A stretch of 40,333 nucleotides of DNA from a virus, in IMG/VR virus record IMGVR_UViG_3300025093_000047, positions 1 through 40,333 of that record. One strand, written 5' to 3'. Below are positions 15,322 through 24,603 of the stretch, piece by piece (position 1 is the stretch's first letter; the number at the start of each line of letters is the position of its first letter). Below the pieces are notes generated by a model. The model was not told the origin of the DNA, ran no database searches, and saw only the letters and a list, made by a program, of their open reading frames with translations. The position numbers and the translations under genes were made by a program.

Positions 15322-16768
15322 CAGAAGCAGGGTTGTCCCCGGAACGGTCGGGGCGATGATGGACACCAGCGGCGAGATCGCGGCGGCTGGCGCTATGGCG
15401 CGGGCTGGCGAGGTTGTTTCCGGGCTTGGGTCCATGCTTGGCGAGATTGCCCAGCGTAAGCAGGCAGCATTGAACCAGAAAGAGCTGTCAAAGCGTTCGC
15501 GGATGTTCAACGAGTCAGCCAATGACTTGAAGGTCAAGCTCTCGCAGGAGGGCGACAGGAGCAAGTTTCCGGCAATATGGGAGAAACATAAGTCAGAGCT
15601 TACGAAATCCCTGAAGGGTGGCGAGTATTCACCGGACGTTCACGATCAGATCCAGGAGATGCAGGCAGAGCATGAGTCTCGGATGCGGATTCTGGTCAAG
15701 ACAGAAGAAGCACGTCGGGTTGCTGACGAAACGATTGCGGAAGGTAACGCGGCGATTGAGTCTCACATTGAGAACGACAACGCGGAAGCAGCCATTGAAG
15801 AGGTTCACGGGATGCGGGGCTCGGGTGTGATTTCTGCGGAGCAGGCTCGGAAGTTGGAAAAGTCGATTCTGCCAAGGATTCAGCGGCGGCAAATTGAGAA
15901 GGCTATCTCGGCAGATCCGGCAAAGGCTTTGCGCGACCTTGAAGAGCGGACGGAGGGCGGGGCTTACAAGAATTGGAAGGGCTTTGACGACCAGGACAGG
16001 CGCACGATGAAGGCTCATGCGCGGAATGAGCGCAACGTCAAGGGGACTCAGTTCTACAGCGAATTTCTCACGATGGTTGCGGAAGAAGATATGTCTGCCG
16101 AGGTTAGGGATGAGTTTTACCGTGACGTTGTGAAGCCGATGGTTGCAAAAGGGGAATTGACCGAAGGGCAAGGCTTGAGCCTTTACAACTCTCTTTACAG
16201 CACTCAGACACTTCCCAATTGGAAAAACGTTCCCAAGATCATGGAGATGGCGGAAGCCTTGCCGGTTGGTGCAGATCCGAAAAGCGACGAGGTTCTGGCG
16301 GTTTACAAAGCGGCTGCGATTGGGAACCTCCCGCAGAGTCAGGTTTCAATCATTCACGACATGATCCGTAGTCGGGTGAAGGGTGTTTCGAGATCGGGCG
16401 GGCTTGGTGCACACGTCGAGAAAGAGCTGGATGAATATCTGCGGAATCGGATAGAAGAGCATCACGACGAGGGCATAGACAAGGAGGGTATCGCTGAAAG
16501 GTCTGAGGCTATCATTGCCTACAAACAGCAATTTGACGAGTGGGCAAAACAGAATCCAAAGGCAACTTTTCGAGACGGGCAGAATTTTATTCACGGGATG
16601 TTCAGGGAAAGGTCTGTGCGCAAGGTGCTTGAGTTGATGAAATACGGCAGGTTCAGTGACAGGCCGGGAATGTTACAACCTCCACCAGAGGAGCCGAAAG
16701 ATGAGAAGAAAGTTGCCCCCAAGGCTTCTGATGCCTTCAACTGGATGTCAACACACCCGATTCCTTAA
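15305..16768 (+). CDS. Internal virion protein, T7 gp15-like ejectosome component
   Basis: The 487-residue product is nearly all helical, with charged coiled-coil sequence (about residues 45-330), an N-terminal Ala/Gly/Met-rich segment (EIAAAGAMARAGEVVSGLG) and a proline/lysine-rich C-terminus before its last residues. T7 gp15 is a helical periplasmic tube subunit of the same kind but longer. AAGGTG lies five bases before the ATG, which overlaps the gp14-like gene by 17 bases. Order (gp14, gp15, gp16-like) identifies it more than sequence does. The stop overlaps the next ATG (TAATG). Confidence 0.8.
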   Translation: MLERVSRSRVVPGTVGAMMDTSGEIAAAGAMARAGEVVSGLGSMLGEIAQRKQAALNQKELSKRSRMFNESANDLKVKLSQEGDRSKFPAIWEKHKSELTKSLKGGEYSPDVHDQIQEMQAEHESRMRILVKTEEARRVADETIAEGNAAIESHIENDNAEAAIEEVHGMRGSGVISAEQARKLEKSILPRIQRRQIEKAISADPAKALRDLEERTEGGAYKNWKGFDDQDRRTMKAHARNERNVKGTQFYSEFLTMVAEEDMSAEVRDEFYRDVVKPMVAKGELTEGQGLSLYNSLYSTQTLPNWKNVPKIMEMAEALPVGADPKSDEVLAVYKAAAIGNLPQSQVSIIHDMIRSRVKGVSRSGGLGAHVEKELDEYLRNRIEEHHDEGIDKEGIAERSEAIIAYKQQFDEWAKQNPKATFRDGQNFIHGMFRERSVRKVLELMKYGRFSDRPGMLQPPPEEPKDEKKVAPKASDAFNWMSTHPIP

Positions 16769-19700
16769 TGCCGAAAACCACTAACCAACTCAGTTCAGTT
16801 AATCCAGATCAAGCGAGGTTCGAGCGGGAGCATCGTCGGCGCAGGCGGGATTACGGGGAAAGCCTCTTCCGACTGGGGTTGGGGAATTTTGACTATCTTC
16901 CAGAAAAGCAGAGGGAGCTTGTGCAGGGGGAGCTTGAGAGCTTTTCGGATGAGGATAAGAACTTGGTAAAGGCTCGGGTTGCCAACGAATATTTCATGTC
17001 ATCATCGATGGGCATTTCGCTCGATGACGTTTCGGAGAATTACGGAACCTACAAGACTGGTCTGGGTGGGGTTCTTGGACTGAAGGATGGTGCCACGGAT
17101 GTGGACCTGTTCAATGCCATCAAGTCCCAGGTGGATGCTTCCGACAAGCGCAAGGAATTCCTTCACGCGATTGCCACGGAAGGCTACGCGGCTGGAGTCG
17201 GCAAAGGCGGCAAATGGAGCGATCAATACAATCCGCTCTATCAAAAGCTGAAAGAGCTGGACGGGTTTGATGCCAAACAGGCTGACGATTACCTAGACAC
17301 GTTCAAGAATGCATTTGAACGCGGGTCTGAGGCTATGGCGGGCAGCCATGAAGAGTTTGGTAAGGCATACGAATATCTTGAGGACAAGATGGGGGTTGAG
17401 TCTCGGGAGGGCGAGCGTTGGGCTGCGACCGACAAGGAGATTGACGTTCTGCTGGATAGCTGGGAGATTGAGGATATTGAGAGGTTTACCGAGTATGCTG
17501 CCTTGCGGGCTGCCGAGAGAGGAGACGAAAAGGGTTTTCTGAAGCAGTCAGCAGAGGCTTTGCTGCGTGGCGTCAAGATGCGTGGGCGAGAGCATTTTCG
17601 TGTGTTCGAGCGGTCTGCGTTGAATGATGTTATTGCAAACGCAAAAGCCGGAAGGGTGGAGGTTGTTGAGACTGGGATTGCTCAAGTGGGGTTGGCGTCA
17701 AGGCTGATAACGAAGTTTGAGGACATTTCGAAGGGTGACGCTTCTGTTTTGATTAGTAAGGCTGAACGTGGGCTTCACCGGCTGGAAATGGCCGAGAAGT
17801 TCGTCGAGGTCGCTGAACGTGTCGTTGATCCGATCAAGGCGGGCAACTGGTTCACGGAAAAGATGTGGTATCCGTTCATGGAGAACATCAGCTTCACGGC
17901 TCAGGCAATGTTGCCGGGGGGGCTTGGCATTGCCGGAACGTTGTCATCCACTTACGACATCCGCTACCGTGAGATGAAGGAAAGGCACCCAGGGCTTAAC
18001 CATGAGCAGTTGTCGGTTCGGGCTGGAATTGATGCGTTTATTGAAACTCCGATGGAGATGCTTCAGGCCAAACTGGTATTTGGCAAGCTGCCTGTTACGG
18101 GCAGACTTCTTGACAAGCTGAAGGGGCCGGGAGCGAAACGATTTGCGGCTCGGATGGTTGGTGGCGGCGCTCTTGGTTGGAGCGAGCAATTCTTTCAAGA
18201 GCGTGGTCAAGACGTGATGCCATTGCTGGTTGGTTGGGTAGCCGACACACTCAGCGAGTCGCATCCTGAAGTGGATTGGCAGAAGGAATTCGATCAATAC
18301 GCTGACGGCGCGATGGATACGTTCTGGCAGGTGGCACCATTGGCGATAGTCGGCAGGGCCGCGGCCACGTTCAAGGATTTCGCTGATTTCCAGGCAATGG
18401 CGCAGCGGCAAAAGGTGTTGAAAGGGGCTGGGCTCAGTGATTCGTGGATCGACAAGATCCTAAAGGCGACGAACAAGGACGAAGGGGTCAAGCTGTTACG
18501 TGATGCGTGGAAGGAGCGAACTGAGGAGCAGGTTAAAAAGGCTTTTGGCAAGCTGGACAAGGAAAGCAGGGATGAGGTTGAGAAGTTCTTCGAGCGGCAA
18601 GATGATCCTAACAGGCATACTGTAGTCGATAATCCCAAGGGTGGGATTGATGTGATCGCCCCCGATGGGACCACTGTGGCTGAAGGGGTTTCGATGGATA
18701 AAGGGGAATCAATCATTGCCGAGGCGGAAGGTGAAGCGGCTGAGTCGATCAGCGAGGATGTCTACGAGGCCATTGAGACGATCAAGATGTTCCAGCGCAA
18801 GGGCGCTTCAATTGTCGGCGTCGAGGAGGTAATGAACCTTGAAGAGAAGATCGTCAAGAAGCTGACAACTCCTGAGCAGGCAATGGAAGCCATTCAGGAA
18901 TACGCACAGCAGGAGGGGATTTCGACTGAAGGGCTGACTCCTGCACAAATGCAGATATTGGGCGAGAACGAGCTTGATACCAGCGGCAAGATTGCCAAGG
19001 CAGTTTCAAGAATCTATCAGGGAGCCAACCCACTTACGCCTTTCGAGGAAACCGCAGAAGGCTACATCAAGCTGGCGGTGGCGAATGACGAGCTGACATG
19101 GGAGAATGTCAAAGGCTGGAAAAATGAGATTGAGATAGCGACTGGAAAGAAAACTCACAGTGACAGCGAAGAAGGGTTGACCGAATGGTTCTCCAGCACG
19201 GCGCAGGGCTATTTGCTGGGCGAGCGGAAGAGTGAAGAGGCTGCCACATACATGCCCTCATCTCTTATCAAGTTCCTAGACACCATGCGGCATATGTTTA
19301 GGGCGGTTGTCAAGATCGCTGCTGACCTGATGCGCCTGAAGAAGCAGGGCAAGCTGAACAAGCAACTTGAGAAGCACCTAAAGCGCAGCGTCGGGTTGGA
19401 TGTCGGGATGTGGGAGGCTGCCGCTGAACGTGACATGCAGGCTCAACAGCAGGAGATGGAAGCTGAAGGCATGGAGGTAACGCCTGATGTTTTTGAGATT
19501 GCAAGGGAGATCAAGCTGCCTACAACTCACAAGGTTTTGCAGGGTGAGTTGGACAGGCTCAAGGAGGCTCTTGGGGGTATGTGGGGGCAGATTGGCAGCA
19601 GGAGGGCAACGGATTGGGATGCGGTTGTTACGGACTTTAGTGATCGTGGTCTTAATGTTGATAGTCCAGATGATGTGATCGAGCTGTTGATGCAGGCTGC

Positions 19701-22700
19701 GGAACAGTGGCGGCGAGGGAAGGAGAAGAGGACTTACAGCCTGAAGGAGGGGCAAGAGACAATCGGGCGAGCATCATTCCCGAAAGATGCTCCACGGCTT
19801 GACGCGGAGAACGCCACGGTAGTTGGGCCGACTACGTTCAGCCTTCAGGCGTGGCACGGAACGCCCCATAAGGTAAGAAAATTCCTGACTGAGAAGATCG
19901 GCATGGGTGAAGGGGCGCAGGTGTATGGATGGGGCTTGTATTTTGCTGAAGAGAGGAAAGTGGCGGAACATTACGGGAAGGCTCTTTCGTCAGATGGTTT
20001 CGATATTATAGGAATGTTTGACGGAAAGCCTGTAAGACAGTCTGATGTTGGTACACCTGAAGGACTGGAAGGCGGGAGCTTTTCAATATTTCTAAAGATT
20101 GCCCGGTATGGGAAAGAGGGGGCGATTCAGTATTTGAAAAACCTTGACCTTGACAAGGAGGTTTTAGCAGATGGTTTGGATCGTGTTGAATCCCTGTCCC
20201 CGCGAATTGATCCCCCGCCAAAGGGCAACCTCTACAGGGTCAACCTTGACGTGAAGGATGAGGAGCTATTGCTTTGGGACAACGAAGGCGCTGCCTCAGT
20301 CCTCCCTGAAGCCGATCAGGAATCAATGACTCAATGGCTTGCTGATTACGCTCCTGATTACACGTTGGAATCACTTGATGGGGCCGAGCTTTACAGGTTT
20401 ACGGCAAGGGCAATTCAGCAGGATTACATCCATTTTGAAGGAGAGGCCAGTTATGATGAGCGCGAAAAACTTGCCAGTGCCTATTTTCAATCCATTGGCA
20501 TCAAAGGCATCAAATATGCCGACGGGCAATCGCGGGGCAAGGCTGGCGACCAGACCTTCAACTACGTGATCTTTGACGAGAACGATATTGAGATTTTAGA
20601 GGAGAATGGCGAACGAGTGGCTGCGGGTGAAGCTATGGGCACGACCTACAGCCTGAAGGAGGGGGCGAGTAGGGTCGCAGACCTTTGGCAAAGGTGGGAT
20701 TTGCAGGATGGAGAGAAATACCCGTGGATGACGCACTCGGATCTTGCCGACGAAATGGATTTTCTTGTCAGCGAGGGAGAAGGCACACCAGCAATGGCGC
20801 AGGCTGTTGAGGCATGGCAGGACCAGGCGGCAAGCGATATGGAATACGGTTACAGGGGGGAGAGTGATGCTGAAGCTGAAGCATTGGAGGAATCTCTGAG
20901 GGTGGCTGCAAGTGAAGCTATGGGCACGACCTACAGCCTCGCAGTCACCCCTGAAAAAGACGCTGCATACATGAAGGCCGTTGAGGCTGGCGACATGGAG
21001 GCGGCGCAGAGGATGGTTGATGAGGCGGCGAAGGCGGCGGGGTTCAACCTGGACATGCCACTTTGGCACCGCACTTGGAGTGAATTCAACGAGTTCAAGC
21101 ACAGTGACGACATCAAGACTTGGGAAAAGGCAGGCGTTAAGCGCACGTTGAGGGGGGCATCTGGTAAGGCATTTTGGTTTGGAACTCAGCCAACGAAGGA
21201 GGGAACTCCCGCGAGTCATAATTGGAAACAGGACGCTAAAGAGCGAATGATCCCGGTGTATGCCAATGCGAAAAACCCCCTAGTGCTAGATGTCGATACA
21301 AAGGAGTGGGCAGTGGAAGTGCTTGGTGAAGGCATGAAGGATTTCCCCTACCTGATGACCGACGAAGCTGTGGCGAACGTCCAGGCAGAAGGCTACGACT
21401 CTATCCACCTCTACTACGGAAATAGGACGCCAGCGGATGGGATGCCGAACGAGGTCATATTATTTGACCCTAACCAAGTGAAGTCCTCTGATCCCGTCAC
21501 CTACGACGAAGCAGGCAACATAATCCCCCTCTCTCAACGCTTCGATCCATCGCGACCTGAGATCACTTACGCAATGCAAATCAACAAAAGGATTGCGGCG
21601 ATTGAGGCGAAGTTCCGGGAGCGCAAGATTTCTGAACGCATATCAAAGGGCGATCACAAGGGCGTTGAGTTTTCAGGCAAGGTAAAGGAGAAAACAAAGA
21701 ACCTGCTCTACAAGGTCTTTCCGATGCAAGAGATGGCAGATGAAGCTGTTGCCATCATTGACAAGGGCATGGATGAAGCTGCGCGTACGTTCTACAATGA
21801 CACAAGCGGGCTGAAGCCTGCGGTTCGGGGGGCTCTTGGGACTGCTCTTGCGAGGATCTACAATGACAACGGGCAGCATGACAAGGCTGCCGATGTTGCC
21901 ATCCGGTTGGCTGAGTTGGGTACTGAGTATGGTCAGGGGGTGAAGCAGTTTGATTTGCTGGGCTTCGCGTTTGATTCAGCGGAATCGGTTCAGGCTTTCT
22001 TCCAGCGTCACGCCAACACGGTCAAGAAAGACATCAAGACAGATCCGGTTATCGGCGCGGTTCGCGATGTCGCCATTGACATTCAGGCGGAAGCGAGGAA
22101 GCTGCTCTATCAGTGGGTCAATGAGTATCTGGAGACACACGGCAAGAAGGCCAAGAGAGCTGGGCAGAAGTCGGTTAATGCATGGGCGGGGTTGACGTTT
22201 AGCCTTGATCCAAAGCTCTCTCATATGGTGGATAAGGCGGCGGAAATCTTGGAGAATTACGGAGCTGAAGAACTCGCTAGATCACTGGAGGAGGCTTACG
22301 GCGACAGGATCATTCCGCACTTAAAGGACTTGACGCTTGAAGCCTTGGGCAAGGTGATGGGCGATAAGGGAGTCAAGGACGAGGGCAGGAAAGAGGTCAA
22401 GAAACGGGTCAAGAAGCGGGCTTCGGAAAAGCTCAGAAACCGAAACATTGATGCCCCCAAGCAGGCAGGCAGCGCGTTGGAGAAGATCCTTGAGCTGATG
22501 GACAAGGGCGAGATCACCAGCGCGGAGATCGACAAAGTTTTCCAAGAGAAGTTCAAGATCCCGTCAATGGACGGTGACATGGCGAAGAAGCTGGCGGATC
22601 ATGCCAAGCGAATCGGCTCGGCTCCGATTGGTTCGGCTGAACGGCGTGATCGCGTGGTTCAAATGATGGATTTCGTTTATGACCAATTCGAGGGCGTCAA

Positions 22701-24564
22701 AGGCGTGGACCTGGCTTGGTCAATCTGGTACGCGAACATCTTGAGTGGGCACCATACCCATATGCGGAACATGGGGGATACCGCCTTGCAGGTTTTGGCT
22801 GACTCAGGATTTGCCGCGCTGTTCCAGAAGCACCCAATCGAAGCAGTTTCATTTTTGTTCAGCGGATTCAACCGGGGAACAGGGGCGATGCTCGGGGCTT
22901 CTGAGGCTTGGGAGCATTTTACGTCAGGGCAGCAGATGCTTGGCCGGGAGACCGTTTCAAAGTTTGGGGCACGGTCAGCCCTTGAACGGTTCATTTTTGC
23001 TGGCGGCAAATACAATCCATTTAACTGGGTCAAGTTTGTCGGTCGCGCATTGATCGCGGAGGATGGTTTCTTTTTCCACACGGCAAGAGAGGTCAAAGCG
23101 CGGTTAGTAGCTCTTGAGATGGCGCGGTCTGAGGCTGAGAAGGGGACATCGATGGGTGAGATTTTCGACGCAGCGGAGACGCTACTGAACAATCAATCCG
23201 ATCAGATTGCCGATTTCGAGGAACGGGCCAAGAAAGAGTGGGATGAGCTGGACAAGGAGGGGATGACTGTCTCGGCTGAAAAATGGCAGAAGCGCCGGGT
23301 GAAGGAGCTGCGTATTCAGGAGCGTGAAGGGGCTCTTGTCGAGCGGGCTTCAGATTTTGCAGCCAGAGCTACCTACAACTACAAGCCGGAAGGGTTTATC
23401 GGGGTGTTGGGTGAAATGCTGGGTCGTGGTTTCAAAGAAGGAACTCCATTTGGTGTGGGCAGGTTTCTCGTTCCTTTCGTCCGGGTTCCGGCGAACGTCA
23501 CAAACAAGGCACTGGACTACACTCCCGTGGGCTTTGTCCGATCTGTGTTCCCTGCTGTTTTTGTGGGACAAGGCAAGGGCAGCTACGCAACTCCGCTTGC
23601 TGGCGAATTTAAAAAGGGCGGCTCGTATGAAATGAAATCGGCTGACCAGCGGGCGATGGAGTTCAAGAAGGGCATTGTCGGCACGGCTGCTGTGGCTGCC
23701 TTGTTGCTACGTGGTGGAAGTGAAGATGACGATGAGGGTTTCGGGATTCACGCTGCGGGGCCGCTAGACTTCAACAAATCGAAGCAGTTGAGGTCAAAGG
23801 GGTGGATGCCTTTCAGCGTTCAGATCGGGAACAAGTATTACAGTTACAAGAACACTCCGCTATCTTTGATGTTCGCGTTTGTCGGCGGCGTCCATGACGC
23901 AAAGCGTTACGGACTTTACAAGGGCGATGAGCAGTCTGCTCTTGTTCAGGCTGCCTACACGCTTGCAGATGGCGCGGCAATGGTCCTAGACCAGTCTTAC
24001 CTTTCCAGTCTGTCCGATTTCTTTGAGGCGATGGGGCGTCAAGGTGAAGCACGCGGGCGGGCTCTGGAACGCCTGATTAAACGGACGGCAGACCCCACTT
24101 CAATGATTCCCTTCTCGAATCTGGCGAAGCAGATTACACGCGACCTGGACGGCTACGTTCGCGACAAGGATGACATGCTCGGGGCGCTCTACTCTATGAC
24201 GCCAGTGACAACTCACTGGAACAGGCCGAAGCTGGATGCGCTGGGAATGCCTGTCGAGCAGCGTCCGATTTCGTGGCTGTGGTCAGTCGAGGATGAGGGC
24301 GGCGAGAATCATCGAATCTGGAAGATGATAGCCAAGAAGCAGGCGTTTCTCGGAAGCCTCTACAGTTATCGTCACAAAATGGATTCAGACCAATATTACG
24401 AATTCCAGAAGCATCGAGGCGAGCGGGCGCGGGAAATGATCGTCAGCCGTCTTTCCAGCCTTGAACGTATGAGTAGCGAGGATGCGAAGAAAGTCATGCG
24501 TCAGATCGGCAGCAAATCAACGGCATATGCCAAAAGGATGGTTAAATACAGGGAATCGAATTGA
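16768..24564 (+). CDS. Giant gp16-like ejected virion protein with two ADP-ribosyltransferase-like segments
   Basis: At 2598 residues it is about twice the size of T7 gp16 and fills a fifth of the genome. T7 gp16 is ejected and spans the inner membrane during DNA entry. Visible parts: helical N-terminus; hydrophobic segment near 372-392; ART-like segment 1 at about 1028-1276 (WHGTPHK at 1029-1035, YGWGLYFAEE at 1053-1062, GIKGIKYAD near 1247); a linker with repeated TTYSLKEG/TTYSLA; ART-like segment 2 at about 1432-1597 (LWHRT, then VYANAKNPLVLDV, GYDSIH, FDPNQVKSSDP, ending RPEITYA); helices; a conserved-looking WSIWYANILSGHHTHMRN near 1984-2001; and a Val/Ala/Leu segment near 2302-2314. The ART pattern (HGTPH, GxGLYFAxxxxVAExY, GIKY) is typical of large polyvalent phage proteins. 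No lysozyme or transglycosylase motif is seen. Modification of host proteins on entry is inference. Confidence 0.85.
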   Translation: MPKTTNQLSSVNPDQARFEREHRRRRRDYGESLFRLGLGNFDYLPEKQRELVQGELESFSDEDKNLVKARVANEYFMSSSMGISLDDVSENYGTYKTGLGGVLGLKDGATDVDLFNAIKSQVDASDKRKEFLHAIATEGYAAGVGKGGKWSDQYNPLYQKLKELDGFDAKQADDYLDTFKNAFERGSEAMAGSHEEFGKAYEYLEDKMGVESREGERWAATDKEIDVLLDSWEIEDIERFTEYAALRAAERGDEKGFLKQSAEALLRGVKMRGREHFRVFERSALNDVIANAKAGRVEVVETGIAQVGLASRLITKFEDISKGDASVLISKAERGLHRLEMAEKFVEVAERVVDPIKAGNWFTEKMWYPFMENISFTAQAMLPGGLGIAGTLSSTYDIRYREMKERHPGLNHEQLSVRAGIDAFIETPMEMLQAKLVFGKLPVTGRLLDKLKGPGAKRFAARMVGGGALGWSEQFFQERGQDVMPLLVGWVADTLSESHPEVDWQKEFDQYADGAMDTFWQVAPLAIVGRAAATFKDFADFQAMAQRQKVLKGAGLSDSWIDKILKATNKDEGVKLLRDAWKERTEEQVKKAFGKLDKESRDEVEKFFERQDDPNRHTVVDNPKGGIDVIAPDGTTVAEGVSMDKGESIIAEAEGEAAESISEDVYEAIETIKMFQRKGASIVGVEEVMNLEEKIVKKLTTPEQAMEAIQEYAQQEGISTEGLTPAQMQILGENELDTSGKIAKAVSRIYQGANPLTPFEETAEGYIKLAVANDELTWENVKGWKNEIEIATGKKTHSDSEEGLTEWFSSTAQGYLLGERKSEEAATYMPSSLIKFLDTMRHMFRAVVKIAADLMRLKKQGKLNKQLEKHLKRSVGLDVGMWEAAAERDMQAQQQEMEAEGMEVTPDVFEIAREIKLPTTHKVLQGELDRLKEALGGMWGQIGSRRATDWDAVVTDFSDRGLNVDSPDDVIELLMQAAEQWRRGKEKRTYSLKEGQETIGRASFPKDAPRLDAENATVVGPTTFSLQAWHGTPHKVRKFLTEKIGMGEGAQVYGWGLYFAEERKVAEHYGKALSSDGFDIIGMFDGKPVRQSDVGTPEGLEGGSFSIFLKIARYGKEGAIQYLKNLDLDKEVLADGLDRVESLSPRIDPPPKGNLYRVNLDVKDEELLLWDNEGAASVLPEADQESMTQWLADYAPDYTLESLDGAELYRFTARAIQQDYIHFEGEASYDEREKLASAYFQSIGIKGIKYADGQSRGKAGDQTFNYVIFDENDIEILEENGERVAAGEAMGTTYSLKEGASRVADLWQRWDLQDGEKYPWMTHSDLADEMDFLVSEGEGTPAMAQAVEAWQDQAASDMEYGYRGESDAEAEALEESLRVAASEAMGTTYSLAVTPEKDAAYMKAVEAGDMEAAQRMVDEAAKAAGFNLDMPLWHRTWSEFNEFKHSDDIKTWEKAGVKRTLRGASGKAFWFGTQPTKEGTPASHNWKQDAKERMIPVYANAKNPLVLDVDTKEWAVEVLGEGMKDFPYLMTDEAVANVQAEGYDSIHLYYGNRTPADGMPNEVILFDPNQVKSSDPVTYDEAGNIIPLSQRFDPSRPEITYAMQINKRIAAIEAKFRERKISERISKGDHKGVEFSGKVKEKTKNLLYKVFPMQEMADEAVAIIDKGMDEAARTFYNDTSGLKPAVRGALGTALARIYNDNGQHDKAADVAIRLAELGTEYGQGVKQFDLLGFAFDSAESVQAFFQRHANTVKKDIKTDPVIGAVRDVAIDIQAEARKLLYQWVNEYLETHGKKAKRAGQKSVNAWAGLTFSLDPKLSHMVDKAAEILENYGAEELARSLEEAYGDRIIPHLKDLTLEALGKVMGDKGVKDEGRKEVKKRVKKRASEKLRNRNIDAPKQAGSALEKILELMDKGEITSAEIDKVFQEKFKIPSMDGDMAKKLADHAKRIGSAPIGSAERRDRVVQMMDFVYDQFEGVKGVDLAWSIWYANILSGHHTHMRNMGDTALQVLADSGFAALFQKHPIEAVSFLFSGFNRGTGAMLGASEAWEHFTSGQQMLGRETVSKFGARSALERFIFAGGKYNPFNWVKFVGRALIAEDGFFFHTAREVKARLVALEMARSEAEKGTSMGEIFDAAETLLNNQSDQIADFEERAKKEWDELDKEGMTVSAEKWQKRRVKELRIQEREGALVERASDFAARATYNYKPEGFIGVLGEMLGRGFKEGTPFGVGRFLVPFVRVPANVTNKALDYTPVGFVRSVFPAVFVGQGKGSYATPLAGEFKKGGSYEMKSADQRAMEFKKGIVGTAAVAALLLRGGSEDDDEGFGIHAAGPLDFNKSKQLRSKGWMPFSVQIGNKYYSYKNTPLSLMFAFVGGVHDAKRYGLYKGDEQSALVQAAYTLADGAAMVLDQSYLSSLSDFFEAMGRQGEARGRALERLIKRTADPTSMIPFSNLAKQITRDLDGYVRDKDDMLGALYSMTPVTTHWNRPKLDALGMPVEQRPISWLWSVEDEGGENHRIWKMIAKKQAFLGSLYSYRHKMDSDQYYEFQKHRGERAREMIVSRLSSLERMSSEDAKKVMRQIGSKSTAYAKRMVKYRESN
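20627..20939 (+). repeat. Direct 28-bp repeats flanking a module in the gp16-like gene
   Basis: An identical 28-base sequence occurs at 20627-20654 and 20912-20939, and the match extends eight to ten bases upstream with two mismatches. Both encode EAMGTTYSL. The 285-base unit between them codes for an acidic helical insert. A related TYSLKEG coding stretch occurs at 19733. The repeats look like the seams of recombination-joined or duplicated modules in a modular protein. Confidence 0.85.
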
Positions 24565-24589
24565 AATTTTGTCAACCTTAGAGTAAAGA
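24561..24589 (+). promoter_or_regulatory. Weak candidate promoter before the tailspike gene
   Basis: TTGAAA (24561-24566) and TAAAGA (24584-24589) are 17 bases apart in the only gap before the tailspike gene. The first element overlaps the gp16-like stop. The -10 is poor, and AAAGAAAG within it may just be the ribosome binding region of the tailspike gene. Confidence 0.25.
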
Positions 24590-24603
24590 AAGACCCCTAA
24601 AAT

